From: Physcomitrium patens
Taxonomy: Eukaryota; Streptophyta; Bryopsida; Funariales; Funariaceae
Length of the DNA: 64,000 bases
Assembly: GCF_000002425.4 (NCBI RefSeq)
Contig: NC_037254.1
Span: 6,120,144 to 6,184,143, forward strand
Direction of reading: 5' to 3'
Shown here: piece after piece, positions 1 to 13,313 of the stretch
Numbering within the stretch: position 1 is the first letter of the stretch
How the letters are laid out: every line of letters starts with the position of its first letter
Translations under genes and position numbers: made by a program
The notes under the pieces: model-generated
Seen by the model: only the letters and a program-made list of their open reading frames with translations
Databases searched by the model: none
Told to the model about the DNA's origin: nothing

Positions 1-416
1 TTAGAAAGTCTGAAATAGACTAAAGGACTAGAAAGTCATTGACAAGATGAGAAGGGGCTCATTTCTTGCTTCCATATATACTCTTAACTAGGAGCTACGT
101 GGCAATGTCCTATAGGACCTCCAAAACATATTGACTTTATAAGATAAGTATCTTAACTTATAAGGCAAGTTTTCTATATTTTCATCACATAATTAGCTTG
201 TTCCGTAAGCTATCAACATGTGGTTAACTTATTGACCAAGTTTCTAACCTATCAATCAATTATAAACTTATATAAAGTCAAAACAACATCTATGAAGCTT
301 TTAGAAAGCTTTTTTAAAAGCTATTATGAAATTAATCTATTTTTATCTATTATTTCCTAGTTCTACCTAATCATATAGATATTTATTAGAATACCTATCT
401 ATATCAGTGACATCAC
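1..416 (-). repeat. Family A Gypsy LTR (element A0), right-hand part of an element leaving the window
   Basis: This stretch matches, in the same orientation, the LTR at 55400-55960, including the shared segment around GAGCTACGTGGC and TATAGGACCTCC. It ends in GTGACA at 416, as that LTR does. It therefore reads as the 5' LTR of a minus-strand element lying mostly left of the window. Immediately after it, a plus-strand pol remnant begins in the middle of reverse transcriptase, so A0 seems to have inserted into A1. It is decayed by many transitions. Confidence 0.75.
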
Positions 417-2898
417 CATAAAAAATTGGTATTTTTTATCTTTGATTTTAGATTTTTTTGACCAACTCAATCAAATAAAGATTTATACAAAAATAGATTT
501 ATGACGAGCATATAACTTGGTCTATATTAAAGAAAGAAATGAATGAAAGTTTTCTTTTTAAATTAGATAGGGATATTTTAAATATAATATCATATCTTTT
601 GGACTCACAAATGTAGTAATTGCTTTTCAACATCTTATAAATTATATTTTTTTATAAATTTCTTGATGATTTTTTTTTTGATATTTAAATAATATTTTAA
701 TTTATTTTAAGAATAGAAAAGAATATGAATTTCATATTTGTTATGTATTTCAAAAATTTAGAGATGTAGGATTATATGCTAAAATAAAAAAGTGTATGTT
801 CTATATTATTTAAGTTAACTTTTCAATATATATTATTTCTAATGAAGATTTTATGATAGATTCCAAAGAGGTTCAAATTATTATAGATGGAAAGATTCTA
901 AAAATAATTAAAAATTTATAATATTTTTTGAGATTTGCAAATAATTATCAAATCTTCATCAAAAAGTTTTTTTCAAGTTGTGGCTCATGTTGCATACTTG
1001 ATCTATAAAGAAAAACTTGATGAGAACAAAGAACCTAAAGCAACTTTTGAAGCCTTGAAGTCAACATTTATTTATATACTAATTTTATATTACATCGACT
1101 TCTATGAGGTATTTTTTATGGAAACAAATATATTAGACTTTTTTATAGATGCAATTTTTTTCTCAAGTGGGAATAGATGATAAGCTCTACTTGATAACTT
1201 TTCATTCTAAGAAATTTTTAACAACCAAGATTAACTATGAGATCCATAACAAAGAGCTTTTTACAATTGTAGATTCATTTTAAGAGTGGTGTTATTATTT
1301 AGAAGATATTAATAGTCTAGTAATTATATATATGAATTACAAGAATCTTAAATACTTCATATCAATATGTATTTTGAATCATTTCCAAGCATGTTGGAGC
1401 ATGTCTTTATTAAGATTTGATTTCAAAATCACTCATTGATTCAAAAAATAATAAGATTTATTAGATTTTTTTTTAGATATTTTTATCTTAATTCAAAAAA
1501 AGAAGATTTAGCTTTTGATTAATAAAGAATAATTTTCTTGAAGCTAGAGTATTTCCATCTTTTAATAATAAAATCAACATTAATTACTGATTCAAATTTT
1601 TTTAAGAAAGTTCAATCGAGTATGTCCTTTAATTTTCTTATTTATGATATTAGGAATAATACTTCTAAGTTTCATAATATTTCTAAAGTCAAGTTGAAGA
1701 ATACTCTATTATAATTTAATAAATAATTAAATATTCTAAGAGGTGAATCATAATTACATCCTCTTCAAGTTAGTCAAAACTTTTCAATAGCTTAATATTT
1801 TGGATATAATAAGACTTTAGAGCTAATATCTAATGATTTATGGTGGTATCAATTGTGGAAGGCAGTTAAAAATTTTGTACAACCATATAATATTTTTTCA
1901 AGATCAAAAATTTGTCATTATTAATCTTATAGATTTTTTTAGCCATTACTTATTCCAAAAAAAATATTGTCTTTTATTTCTAATGATTTTATCATAATCT
2001 TTTAATCTTAGATTTGTATGATTCTATATTCATGATAATAGATTTTTTTTATTAAAATGAGATATTTTTCATCATGTATAAAATCTATCATATATAAAGA
2101 AACGACTTAGATTGTTTTTAACAATATTTATTACTAGCATGGATTGTTCAAGGATATTATATCAAATAGAAGGACTCAATTTATATCAAGATTTTTGAAA
2201 ATATTTTTTAAGATTTTAAAGATGAATATAAAGCTATTTTCAATCTTTTATCCTTGAGATGATGGACAAACAAAGTATATAAACTAAGTTTTAGAGCAAT
2301 ATTTAAAGTGTTCTATGAACTACTACAAGCTTATTAGCCAACTCTTTTGCTATTGCAAAGTTTTTTTATAATAATATGATACCATTTTTCTATACAAAAA
2401 AAAACATTTTTTTATTAATAATAGTTATCATACACAATTTAATATTTTTGACTTCTCAAAAGTTGATAATCCTATGATAGAAGATTTGGCAAATTATTTA
2501 ATGAATTACATACAACAATGAAGGTATATTTAAAAAAAGCTCAAAAATGAGAAATAACTAATGCAAATGCCTATTCCAAGAAGCAACCTTAATTCTATGT
2601 TAGTAATAAAGTATGTTTACTTTGCCACAATATCAACACTAGTTGCTCTTATATTAAATTAGATTACTATAGGCTTAGACTATTTTCTACTTATGAATAA
2701 ATCCATTATATTGGTTATTGATTACATCTACTAGAATCTATAAAGCTTCATTCCATATTTCTTACATTTCTACTTAAGCCATGTGAGACAATGAATATTT
2801 TGAGAAGACAAATATCACTTCTTTCTATAAAAATAAAAAATAATTAAAAACATGAAATAAAAGAAATTTTAGATTTAAAGTGGTACCAAAATATGTTG

Positions 2899-2954
<56 letters not shown>

Positions 2955-3623
2955 ATATGATATTAGTGAATGTACAATTGAGCTAGCAAAAAATCTTACA
3001 AATACAGTAATGAAGATTGATGCTTTTTATTGATGATATCTATCTAAATAAAGATGAAAAATTACAAATCTTTGCTATAAAAGAAATAAGATCTAAAGAA
3101 CACATCATTCTAACTTCTATTCTTATTTGTAGTTTTTATGTATCTATATCTCTAAAGAGATAGAAAACCAACAACTAGCACATTCAACTTAAGAGTCATT
3201 ATTTGTTAACTTATCAGATGGAACATTACGATTGTCATGACCTTCAAGATAACATAATTTAGATGAAGATCTTCAAGAACGACATGTTTTTCTTTGAATA
3301 GATAATAAGATGCAATGTATTTGATATTACAACTTTGAAAGAGACTTCCAATATTTAACAATTTAATTAGAGGTAGGATTGATTCTTAATAGAATTTTAA
3401 TTATTTTATTTGAAGAGAGTTATGAAAGCTTCAAAAATGATCAAATTTTAGGGGTTCTTTCTTATCTTGGTATTTGATATTATCAATGGCTAAGAAGATC
3501 TATCAACCATCTTCAAATAGAACAAAAAATAAAATATATGGCAAATATAGTTTGTTGCATGTTAGATTTTTTCTACCTATGATGACTGCTCTTTGTTGAA
3601 CTTATTCCTAGAAGGAGGAATAA
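417..3623 (+). pseudogene. Decayed Ty3/Gypsy pol (element A1): RT, RNase H, integrase, chromodomain
   Basis: No long frame survives, but conceptual translation with stops shows pol domains in order. Reverse transcriptase palm is at about 580-900, with the catalytic YLDD read as YLNN at 682-693. RNase H is at about 1090-1450 (remnant of the METDASDF region). Integrase is at about 1800-2700 and a chromodomain remnant at about 2860-3150. The order and wording match element A4 at 55400-60822 on the other strand. The 5' part (LTR, gag, protease) is missing because A0 interrupts it at 417. A polypurine tract (GAAGGAGGAATAA) at 3611-3623 abuts the 3' LTR. The gene is dead: many nonsense changes, mostly of C-to-T or G-to-A type. 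Confidence 0.8.
2901..2949. repeat. (AT)n microsatellite inside the chromodomain remnant
   Basis: About 24 AT units replace the part of the chromodomain that in A4 encodes residues after LEY. Coding similarity resumes on the far side. See findings. Confidence 0.95.
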
Positions 3624-3805
3624 TGTCACAAATATACATATTTATTCTAATAATTACCTATATGATTATGTAGAAGTTTATAAAAGTAGATTAACTTTAT
3701 AATATCTTTTAGAGAAGCTTCTTAAAAACTCCATTAATGCAACTTTATTTTATACTTGTTTATAGGTTAGAAACTTAATCAATCAGTTAGCTATATATAA
3801 CATAT
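3624..3805 (+). repeat. A1 3' LTR, first part
   Basis: It begins TGTCACAAATATA directly after the polypurine tract, matching the inverse complement of the A4 LTR. It stops about 182 bp in, where a family B element begins. The remaining part of the LTR resumes at 9969. Confidence 0.8.
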
Positions 3806-4015
3806 TATTATATTATATTTCTTCTTATTTGAAAATACACTAAACGCCTAACTATAGAAGATGAAGTTGTATGTTGTAATTATCTAAGAAATCCTAATAG
3901 GTTTCAACCATTAAGCAGAAAGTAATTTGAATTTCAATGCAAAAGGGCCTAAAGTCAATACAAAATACTCAAAAACACTCTTTTAAATTAATTTAAGCAA
4001 GTATAAATTCTAATT

Positions 4016-4016
<1 letters not shown>

Positions 4017-4053
<37 letters not shown>
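4017..4053. repeat. Poly-T tract, 37 bp
   Basis: An uninterrupted run of T in AT-rich sequence of the presumed B1 3' LTR. It could be the tail of an inserted retroposon on the minus strand, but no body was recognised. Confidence 0.95.
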
Positions 4054-5779
4054 CTGAAACTTCAAATTTTCTCTCTAAATTCTAATCCTATGCACCAAAA
4101 TTCAATTAGTTGTAATTTTTTATCTAACTATCTAATTGGTACAAATTTTTTCATATTAATAAAGTAATCTATTTTTTATATGCTATTTTTTTTTAATTTA
4201 ATTCAATTCACAAATTATGAAAAAAAATGTAGAAGAACCATGCTAATATTCTTTAGTCGCTTACTTGAAGATTGATGATGAAATTTGAGAAATAATTTGT
4301 CCATCTCCAACCATTAATTTCAACTTCAAATTGGTATATAAATTAATATGTTAGTCTTCTAAAATCACGCCAAATTTTTTATTGTTCCAATAAGTACATC
4401 TTTAGATATTGCCAAAATCCTACTTGACCTTAAATTACCAACTTTTGGTATCTCTTTACACTAATAACTAAATATCTTTCAATTTCATTATTAGAATAAA
4501 ACAAAAGTTTACAAACAATTAGTATACCTATTCAACTATACATTGACAAAATTTGAACTATAAATATTGTCATATTATAATTATTTATAGTATGTAAAAA
4601 TTAACTAAAACATATAATATATTTATAAGTGCTGATGTATATTAGAATCTTTAATAGGTTAATCTAAAGAAAGTTGATGTAAGAAAATTTATTTTGAGGT
4701 TTATTTATATTAATTATAGTATTTAAATTATATTAGATTTAGATATTTAGTAAAAAATTTAAGAAGAAGATTGGCGCTCAAAAATAAAGATTCAAACCTC
4801 TAAAAAATTTATTTGGAAGGATAAAAGTAAGGTATGGATGGATGAAGGCAAAAGGTAAAGATTGTCATTCTTATTGGTTGAAGGCCATGCCCAATAGGTA
4901 TTCAACAAGCTATCTTCGACCATAACAAGGTTTTGGCAACTTCAAAAGAAGCATTTGAGAATCAAAAGCAAGGATTATAAGTTTTAGGATTTACACTACA
5001 ATTTGTATATAAATTTTAGAGGATTTGGAATTAAGGTGATGAAGTTATAGCCATTTGAAGTTATGGTATCTTTTTAAGACATATTATTGCTCTTTTGAAT
5101 ATATAAGGAATTTTATAACAGATTTTAGAGATTAAAAGATATAATTACAAAGATGATTTTAGGATCTACATCTTTTATGAAAGAATTCTTATATTTAGAA
5201 CCTATATGAAGAAGTTATAGAACGTTGAAGACAATACATGTAATTCAAAGGGAATAAGTGAGTCATTTTGTTGATAGTAATGATTGGAGCCATATCTTGA
5301 GTTTCCAAATGAATTTTTAGCTCAAAATTTCTAAAAATATGTATTATTAGGTTAAAAAATTATGTATAAAAATTTTATAGTATTTGAATATTTAATTTGT
5401 GAGATATAAAGAAATTTGTATATAGGTGTATGTAACCAAGGGTTTGAAGCTACTGTTAGGATTTTGGAAATATTTCAAGATTTGTAACAAATTTATAGTT
5501 AAAATTTGTTGTAGTAGTTATCAAAAGTATATCAGTACTTCATATAAATTTTTGGTTTGTTTGGATGGTCCAATCATGAAATATAAGTTATTGAAGTTTG
5601 GAAAAAAATCACCTTAAAGATATATAAGATTTTATAATATTTTTATCACATTTTTGGTAATCTTTGGTACTTAAGGCTTATGTATTGGTGTAATTGTCCC
5701 TATAGGAAAAATTTTATATATAAACTTGGAATTTATTTTAATCTTTAGGCTTGATTGAATAATTAATGAAAGCCAAAAG

Positions 5780-8500
5780 TCCAACATTTTTTTAAGGCAA
5801 ATTCTTTCTATTCCGACAATGTCATATGCATCTCATCAATCAATTGCTAGTACTAGTTTAATTTTATTGCATAAATCCAAAATCACCAATACAAATCTTG
5901 ACTTTGTACAATAATTACAAAGTTATCTCAAAGCCTATAAAAATAAGCTTTACTATTGTGAAAGAAGCTTAAAGCTAGCTTCACAACCCAATTCTTCAAT
6001 CTCCCAAAATCCTTGAATTTTATAATAATTTGTGGCAATAGATCCTCCTTCAATTTATATCAATTTTGTTCATAATTTTGAGGTATTGTTAAAAATTGTA
6101 TTGCCCTTATTTTGTCTGCACTACAAATTTGCATATAAGTTGAACCATTATTAAGTACCTTTATTTCTATCTATACAGTAATAATATATGGTTGTTCCAA
6201 AATAAGAGGATAAGATGTTGCATCTTGTATTAAAATTTTTTGTTCTATTTCAATATCACTAATTCAAATTTTTACATCTAAACAAGCATCATACAATTCA
6301 CCTTGTGTATTATTAGTTGCCCATATTATCTATCTATGCTTAAAATAAATTTTTAGCTCCTTTTTTTATAATGATTCTTAAACATAAGATTTATTTTTGA
6401 ACCATGGTCAATCAAAGCAACAACTAGTTTGTCTATATTTCCAACCTTCACCAATGCCTTTGTAATTGCCTTAGCCTAATACTTTCAAGTATAATAATGT
6501 ATTATTTTTTTTATTACTTTGATCATCAAAACAAATTCTTTAATTATAATTCTTTTTCTTACTTGTGAATTTCTTGTAATAATTATCAAATTCATCTTCT
6601 TTATCCTCATATATGCATGCATCAATAGCATGATTCAATCCAACTTCTTCCATTAATTCATTCTTTTATTTAATACTTTCAATAATAATATTATAAAATT
6701 CTTTCTTAGCAATTCCTAAAATCTCCTTCAATGTGAAGTCAACCTTAGCATTGAGTACATGTTCTTCAAGTATGTCCTTTAAATCTATTGCTACTTCAAT
6801 ATTAGATAGTAATTTTTATATTAATGACTTATCTTTGCTTCCTATAACTTATGATTTTTTCTTCAATATTGCCAAAACTTCTTTCATTGATAATTCTTTT
6901 GAAGCCATGTAACAAGCCTTGTTTCTTTGAGTTTGTCTCTTGGAAGTACTTTCTTTTCTTGTATCTTCAAAATCTTGCTTCTTCTTTTCTTCTATCAAAG
7001 CCTTATAATGATTCTTATCAATGTATACATGTATTTAAATAATTTCTATTAGATTCTTCTATTTTGTAACTCCACAAATTATAGCAGCAATCTTTAGTAA
7101 TGCTTTCCATAATATCTTCTCCTTTTGCATTGTAGAAATTACAAAAGATCAAAGTCTACTTGGTTTAATATTTCCAATAAAATCTTATTTGCTATCGTCA
7201 TCTACCATAATACTATTACTTATAGATTCTATTGCTATAATTCTATATATAGCCAAATAATCTTTAACTAATACTTTTATACCTTATTTACTAAATTTGA
7301 TTTAAAAAAATCACCAATATCTTTTAATGCCACTTTTCCATCTATTCAAAAAATAATACCTTATTACATTAGTTCATTGAATTCACCACAATTGTTTTTA
7401 GAATGAAAAATATCATCAGATCAAATACATCTTTGTATATATCCTTCTTTAAAAATAGTCCTTAAATTAGTTGTAGAAATCTTCTCTTTAAGCTTTATAA
7501 GTTTGATTTGAAAATTTTGCATCCTATGTATAATTTTTTCAAGTTTCATATCTTCTTTCTTTAATGTAATCATTGGAGGTTGGACAATAGGTATTGTTGA
7601 TTTTGAAGTAGGCACTTGAGTTTTAGGTACTTGTACAATTCTTTGAATATCAACCCTATTCTTTATCTTTTCCCTTTTTGCAAGTAATCCTATAATATCT
7701 TCAACTCCTTTCTATTTTATTGTTAATTCTTCATCTTCTTCTTTATCTTCAAGAAGAACTTCCAACTTTTCTTGCAATTTTCTATCAGCTATTCAAAGAA
7801 ATAATTCAATCTTCTTTTATAAGAATCTTAACTTCTCTACTTTTAATAATAAAAAATATTGCCTTTCAAACTCTCTTAATAATTTTATAGCTTGCAAATT
7901 CTTCTTAGGCCGTTCAATTCATTTTGAGAATTATTTCTTTGTAATTCAATCAATATCTTTTAAGAAATATTCATCTTTTAATGCATGTAAGAAAATCTCC
8001 CATAAACTTTTAAATTGTTCCATAATTGATCTTATATATTTTTTTGCCTTTGATACTATAAGAAGCTCAAATAATTGAATCATCTCTTTTTCAAAAATAA
8101 AATTTAATTCGATTTTTTTTACATAACATTTCAAATATTTAGAAATATTCTTCTTATAAAACTAGTCAATTTTGCTTAACTACTGCTTGTAATGCTTTGG
8201 TTGCCAAAGCCTCTTTATGATCATTATTCTATTGTTGTTTCATAAATAATAAGAATGTACAAAATATATTTGTTGTATTTAGATTCAAGTACATACCTTG
8301 TCCTCCAATAGAAAATATACCTAAAGCTCCCCTTGAAGATCTACTTAAAGTTCCATCAAAAGCTTTATTCGTAGATCCACTTGAAACTCAAATCAAAATC
8401 CCAACTTCTACCTTCTTGCCTTTCTTTTCCATTAAATCTAAATAATAATGAACAAAATCCAGCATCTTCTACTCCAAAATTTCATGTTGGATTCACTACT
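5780..8500 (-). pseudogene. Decayed Gypsy gag-protease of family B
   Basis: Minus-strand conceptual translation gives a gag segment at about 7946-8134 (residues like FKSLWEIFLHALKDEYFL). Further downstream, at about 6100-6420, is an aspartic-protease-like stretch with the motif LIDHGSKIN, followed by a remnant resembling ILGQPYIT. This DHGS-type protease is typical of one lineage of moss Gypsy elements. Numerous stops and frame breaks show it is non-functional. Reverse transcriptase and integrase of this element were not found, so the element is internally deleted or too decayed. Family membership is inferred from reading remnants by eye. Confidence 0.6.
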
Positions 8501-8508
8501 TATATTAT

Positions 8509-9968
8509 ATCATGTGAAGTCTCGCTTGAAAATATACTGGACACTTGATTCTAGAAGGTAAAAGAAATTTGTAACAACAACTCTTAACAATTCTAATAGA
8601 ATCATATAAAAATAAAAATTAAAACTTTAAAAATATAATCAAACATTGATAAAATTCAATTAAATTTTCAAATAATTTATAAAAGAATATAGAAAAAAAT
8701 CCTAAAGAACTTTTTAAGAAATCATAAGAAAAAAAAAAAAAAATCTTTAAAAAATACTAAAAAAATCTAAAGAAATCCACAAGAATCTTAAAAAAATCCT
8801 AAAATAATTCTAAAACCTAAACCAACTCTAATTAGATCTTTTATCCTAAACCAAATCTTAATCAAATTCTAAATCTTAATCAATTTCTAATTAAATCCTA
8901 ATCAAAACCTAATCAATTTCTATCAATCCTAAAGTAGTCTTAAAACCTTAATATCTACTGATTAAACTATTGATCGTGCTTAAAATTTTACATACTTCTC
9001 AATTTCTTAATTAACAACAAACACAAAAAATTTGAAGAAAATTGAACTAACAAAATAAGAAAAAAACATCATAATCCACTTGGGTATTTTCCGGCCCCTA
9101 TCTTTGACCTTAATGTTGATTTTTTAGTAGTAATAATTTTTAATTGAACCATTAATTTTCTCTTAAATTTTGCATAAGTATTAGAAGTAAAATAAACTAT
9201 TAATTTTGATGAAAATAACTTCAATCTAATTTAAAAAAATTTGCAAATCTTAGATGACTTTATTAGACCTAAAAATCCAATTTCAAAGATCCTAATCTAA
9301 TTGAATTTTAATAGCCTCTAATTCAATTTTTTGATTATGCTTAAACTCATAATATAAATTTAGTACAATTATATTCACAATTCTACAAAATTTCATATGT
9401 AGATCTTTTTCAAAACTCACAAAATTTCTCAAATTATAAACTCTATTTTATTTCACAAAATCTAGAATCATCCATAACTATTTCAACTTAGTAAAATTCT
9501 TATAAAGACATTAAAAATTCAAATCAATTAAAACCAATACTATAAAAAAAATTATAAAGTTTTCTTCCAAATTCCACTCTTTGATTTGAAAAAAAAACTT
9601 TGGAGTCATTGTAGGTGTGGAGTTTTATGCCTTGGAGTCTAATTTTGATCCAAGTTGACAATTAGTCCTCTCCGGGTATTAATTTTTTTCTTCTTAAGCT
9701 ATTTTTTGCTAAAATCAACTCTTAATTCTCTCTTACTTATGCATGTATTCTTTACTTTTTTAATCTACCTCATTTTTTCTTAATTATGGTCCTATAAAAT
9801 AAGTAAAAGTTTATCTTATAAAAAGGTAATATTTATACTTTTAATTTATTATCTTTTGACTATTATCTAAATTTCTAAGATAATTTGTTATAATATTTTG
9901 AAATAAGATCTTCTAAAATATAAAATTTTCTTCACTCTTTTACCTATTAGTTATCTTACATCACAACA
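8509..9968 (-). repeat. Family B LTR (5' LTR of B1)
   Basis: It is the inverse complement of the split LTR at 54511-55399 plus 60828-61505. Shared landmarks include the CCGGAAAATACC and GGAGTC regions, the block of degenerate CCTAAA-like heptamers at about 8780-8990, and the terminal ACAACA (TGTCGT in the better copy). The left boundary is approximate. Confidence 0.65.
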
Positions 9969-10346
9969 ACCTATTGATAGCTTGTAGAATAAGCTAATTA
10001 TGTAGCATAAACATAGGAAATTAACCTTGTAAGTTAAGATATATATATCTCATAATTGGACACATATGAGAGATTTTATAGAATATTGTTACATAATTCA
10101 TGATTAGATAGTATATATGGAGACAAGAATGAAACTTTCTTTATTCTTGTCATTACCTTTCTTATTTTATTAAGAAAGGTAATGACAAGAATAAAGAAAG
10201 TTTCAAGAATCTATATTTTTTTTTGTTTTTGGCAATAGTCATTCTAGTCTTAATATTATATTATTTTTGAAGTGAGTATTTATTCTTTTTGAGTTATATA
10301 AGAGTGTTTTAAGGTTCATCTTATTTTGATTCATATCTTTGATACA
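9969..10346 (+). repeat. A1 3' LTR, second part
   Basis: It continues the family A LTR from where 3805 leaves off: AGCTTGTAGAATAAGC corresponds to AGCTTGAAGATCAAGC in A4. It ends in GATACA at 10346, matching the CTTGACA end. It contains a perfect hairpin at 10131-10204. Confidence 0.75.
10131..10204. repeat. Perfect 34-bp inverted repeat with 6-nt loop
   Basis: Arms 10131-10164 and 10171-10204 are exact reverse complements, and the loop is TTTTAT. The left arm is LTR-derived, whereas the right arm replaces LTR sequence present in the other copies. Confidence 0.95.
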
Positions 10347-12750
10347 TGACATCCTTTTAATTTAGGATATAAGAGATTTGATGGTTTAAACTTTAAAATA
10401 TTGCTCTCAGAGATTGATGTACTATTTTCCATAGCCATGGAATAATTAAGGTGCTTTTGATTGATAAAAAAATAAAGTCAAAAAAAATTTAACAAATAAT
10501 TTTTACAAAAAATTATCATGAATCTCTTTCAATCTAATAACCATACTTGAAGGCTTAGGCCTCACAATCAAATTATTACATTGTAAATAGTTGGGCATTG
10601 AATCTGCAATGATTTATATTTAGTTCATCTTTAAATTTATTTTTTGTAATATAATAAAAAATATAAAAATTTGTATACTATAAAAGTGTTCCTATTAATG
10701 AAGTCACTTAAAATCAATGCTTCTTAGTAAGTATCTCAAACTATACAAAAAGTCCAATAATACAAAAGTACAACAAAAGTGTGTAAATCTTAGAAGTCAA
10801 TCAACACATTATAAATAAATCCACTCACCTTCATTTGTCAAACAATTTCTTCCTATAAAAAAAGATGGACCTTGAATTGAATCCACCAAACAATCATTTT
10901 TTTAGTGAAATTAATGTTTTCAATTGATTGCAATAATTAATTATTAGTTGAACTGTACTATTATCTAATTCTATGCCTTCTTTTTTCTTCTTTTCTTCTA
11001 TTCTATTTGGCAAAGAATACTCCACAAGTAGAACTTGCAAGGGATATTAGATTTCATTTAATATCCATATTTGATTCAAGAAAATATACACTCATAATTC
11101 TTGACTTACCAAAGATCAAATTTTATGTTTTTAAGATGAAAGAAATAGAATTTGGTTATAAATGGCTATTTTAACTACTATACTTGCATCCAATATCTTT
11201 TTTGGAAAAAAAAGATATACACAAGTAACATTATTTTTTGTAAGCCAATAGTGTATTGAATGCAAGATTGTAATGTTAGATAATCTTAACAAGGATAGTT
11301 CTAAAATCCTTTAGAGAAACATGCTAATTTGACCTCTATAGATCCTTAAACAATATAATTCTAAAATTTCTAATCTCTTTATACTCCAATCTTTACACCA
11401 CCATTCAAAGACACAACCTTATGGTTCCACTGCTATTCTCTCATTTCTTCTTCTAACTTTTAAATTTGCTCCAACGTCAAAATACCATTCAAATCTATAT
11501 AACATACACTAAAAACATGAATTGAACAAATCATCCAAAACTTTGGTAGCAATACAACATTGACTATTGACCACCTATCCATCTTTTCAATATCTAAGTA
11601 TTTAATAATTACAAAGTTAGGAATAAAAAAACAAATAATACTTTAGTTCTTATTGTTACAATTTGATACTACCATCACCATCTAGACATGCTATCATAAG
11701 CTTTATGTATTTCTACTTCCACTTTGAAGTCTTCACTAAACTAAGCAAATCGATTAGTCCATACCAATTCAATGTAGACTACTTCTTTTATTGAATTCTT
11801 ATTAATCATATATTCTAATTTATCCTATAATTCTTGGCTATGATATATAATAGATTAGCTGCATCTTTTTCTCATCTTATGAAAATTAAAGAAAAGAAAA
11901 GTACAAGAATAAGAAAGTGATTTCAAAAGATGAGACAAGCATTGTTATGTCTTTGCTTAACAAAGCTTGATATCACTTGTTATAATATTTTGTCAACAAG
12001 CTTAGACATATATTAATTGTGAATTTAATCTCTTTTTAACATTCAAAGATTATAGAATTTACTCTATGAAGCTTTTTACTCTTAGAATTTACAAACTTAG
12101 CCCTATAATTGGCCAAAAGTTGAATACTACCTAGCAAATTATCATTTGATGGAGGCAAAGATTCTATTATGACTTTTATCAAGACAACAAATATTATGAG
12201 AGTAAGAAGTAGAATTCTTCTTCTTCACCAATAGTTCTATTCTTTAAAATATGGACTTAACCTTAAAAATCTTTATAATACTGTGAGTGTATTTTTCTTC
12301 ATCTTAAAAGAATTCTAATTTTGATTGGACCAATAATAAATTTTTTTTTGACTTATTCAAGATACTCTATTTTATCTTGGATTATTCTTAATATTAGATA
12401 ACTTCCTTCACATCATATTTATCAATCCTAACTTATGGATTACAAAATGAAGTAGGCAAATTAGAATTTTTTTGAGCTAGTTTGATCTTCCTATTACAAT
12501 GAACATTAATTTTTAAAATTTAGAATTCCTTGTGCTTAGTCTAAAGATTAATTTTTAGTAGCCAATTTCTATCCATCTATCACATTGCTATCTATAAGTT
12601 GGAAACTACACTCTCACATTAGTTAGATTATATATTTCTACTTCAAAAATTCTAAATGGAGACTCATGATGAATAATGGATTTTTGTGTTTAAGAGAATT
12701 GAGATATGTATAAAATCTATTGTGTATCCATCAATGGCCATAAAGTAAAG
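10347..12750. other. AT-rich intergenic DNA, nothing assigned
   Basis: No coding frame or domain was recognised on either strand. A sequence resembling a decayed tRNA-iMet primer site (inverse complement of AGCTTGATATCA, about 11959-11970) next to a possible LTR start hints at another dead retrotransposon, but this is weak. Confidence 0.5.
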
Positions 12751-13313
12751 GATGGGTGGAGAAGGCAAGTTTAACACGGAGTAGTAGTAGCAGTATTAAG
12801 TTTAAGAATGAACCTTTTGCTTTTGACATAATTTAGCTTTTACTTTGATTTCGATAATGACGATTAGGTTGATAACCGGGAAGGATCAGAGCTAGGAAGG
12901 GTTGACAACTCGTCCATTCGAGTCGGAGGAAGAGAACCTGACGGGATACCATACCCGGCCAAATTGGAAAGGAGTCGGCTTGTCCTGATACCTCGTCACG
13001 AAACCTAGGTTGTGATACCCTGGATTGGAGATATCTAGGAGGAAAAGCCGATCCACTTGGTGAAATAAACAAGAGTACTGGCTGTCATGAAGCAGAGCTC
13101 CTTTGCAAGTTGGCTGTCGTTAGGCTCCGCGATGTAGTCGAGTGGTTATCGCGAGAGATAGAGAGAACATGATTTTTTCACAATCAACACTGCTGTAGAT
13201 TTCATTGTTGCACGCAGAAGCTGATATTTTTTTCGTACCATATATATATATATATTGTTGTGTGGCTGAATTGTTAGTTTGAGTTCGTGGATTTGTTGTT
13301 CGGAGGAGAACAA
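12751..13313 (+). promoter_or_regulatory. Upstream region of the CBSX gene
   Basis: Base composition changes here from the AT-rich repeat DNA to balanced, non-repetitive sequence leading up to the CBSX start codon. A TATATATATATATA run at about 13241-13254, roughly 60 bp before the ATG, could serve as a TATA element, giving a very short leader. It could equally be a simple repeat. Confidence 0.4.

Larger units (their letters stand above)
3806..9968 (-). mobile_element. Family B Gypsy element (B1) nested in the A1 LTR
   Basis: The two parts of the A1 LTR (3624-3805 and 9969-10346) join to one LTR of about 560 bp, so the DNA between them is an insertion. Its left edge resembles the inverse complement of the family B LTR end (compare 61380-61505), and its right edge is the complement of the family B LTR start (compare 54511 onward). 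Flanking pentamers ACATA and ACCTA are a plausible decayed target duplication. Inside are gag and protease remnants on the minus strand. The stretch 3830-5780 holds the presumed 3' LTR plus AT-rich sequence (poly-T at 4017-4053) that I could not align fully, and further insertions there are possible. Confidence 0.65.
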
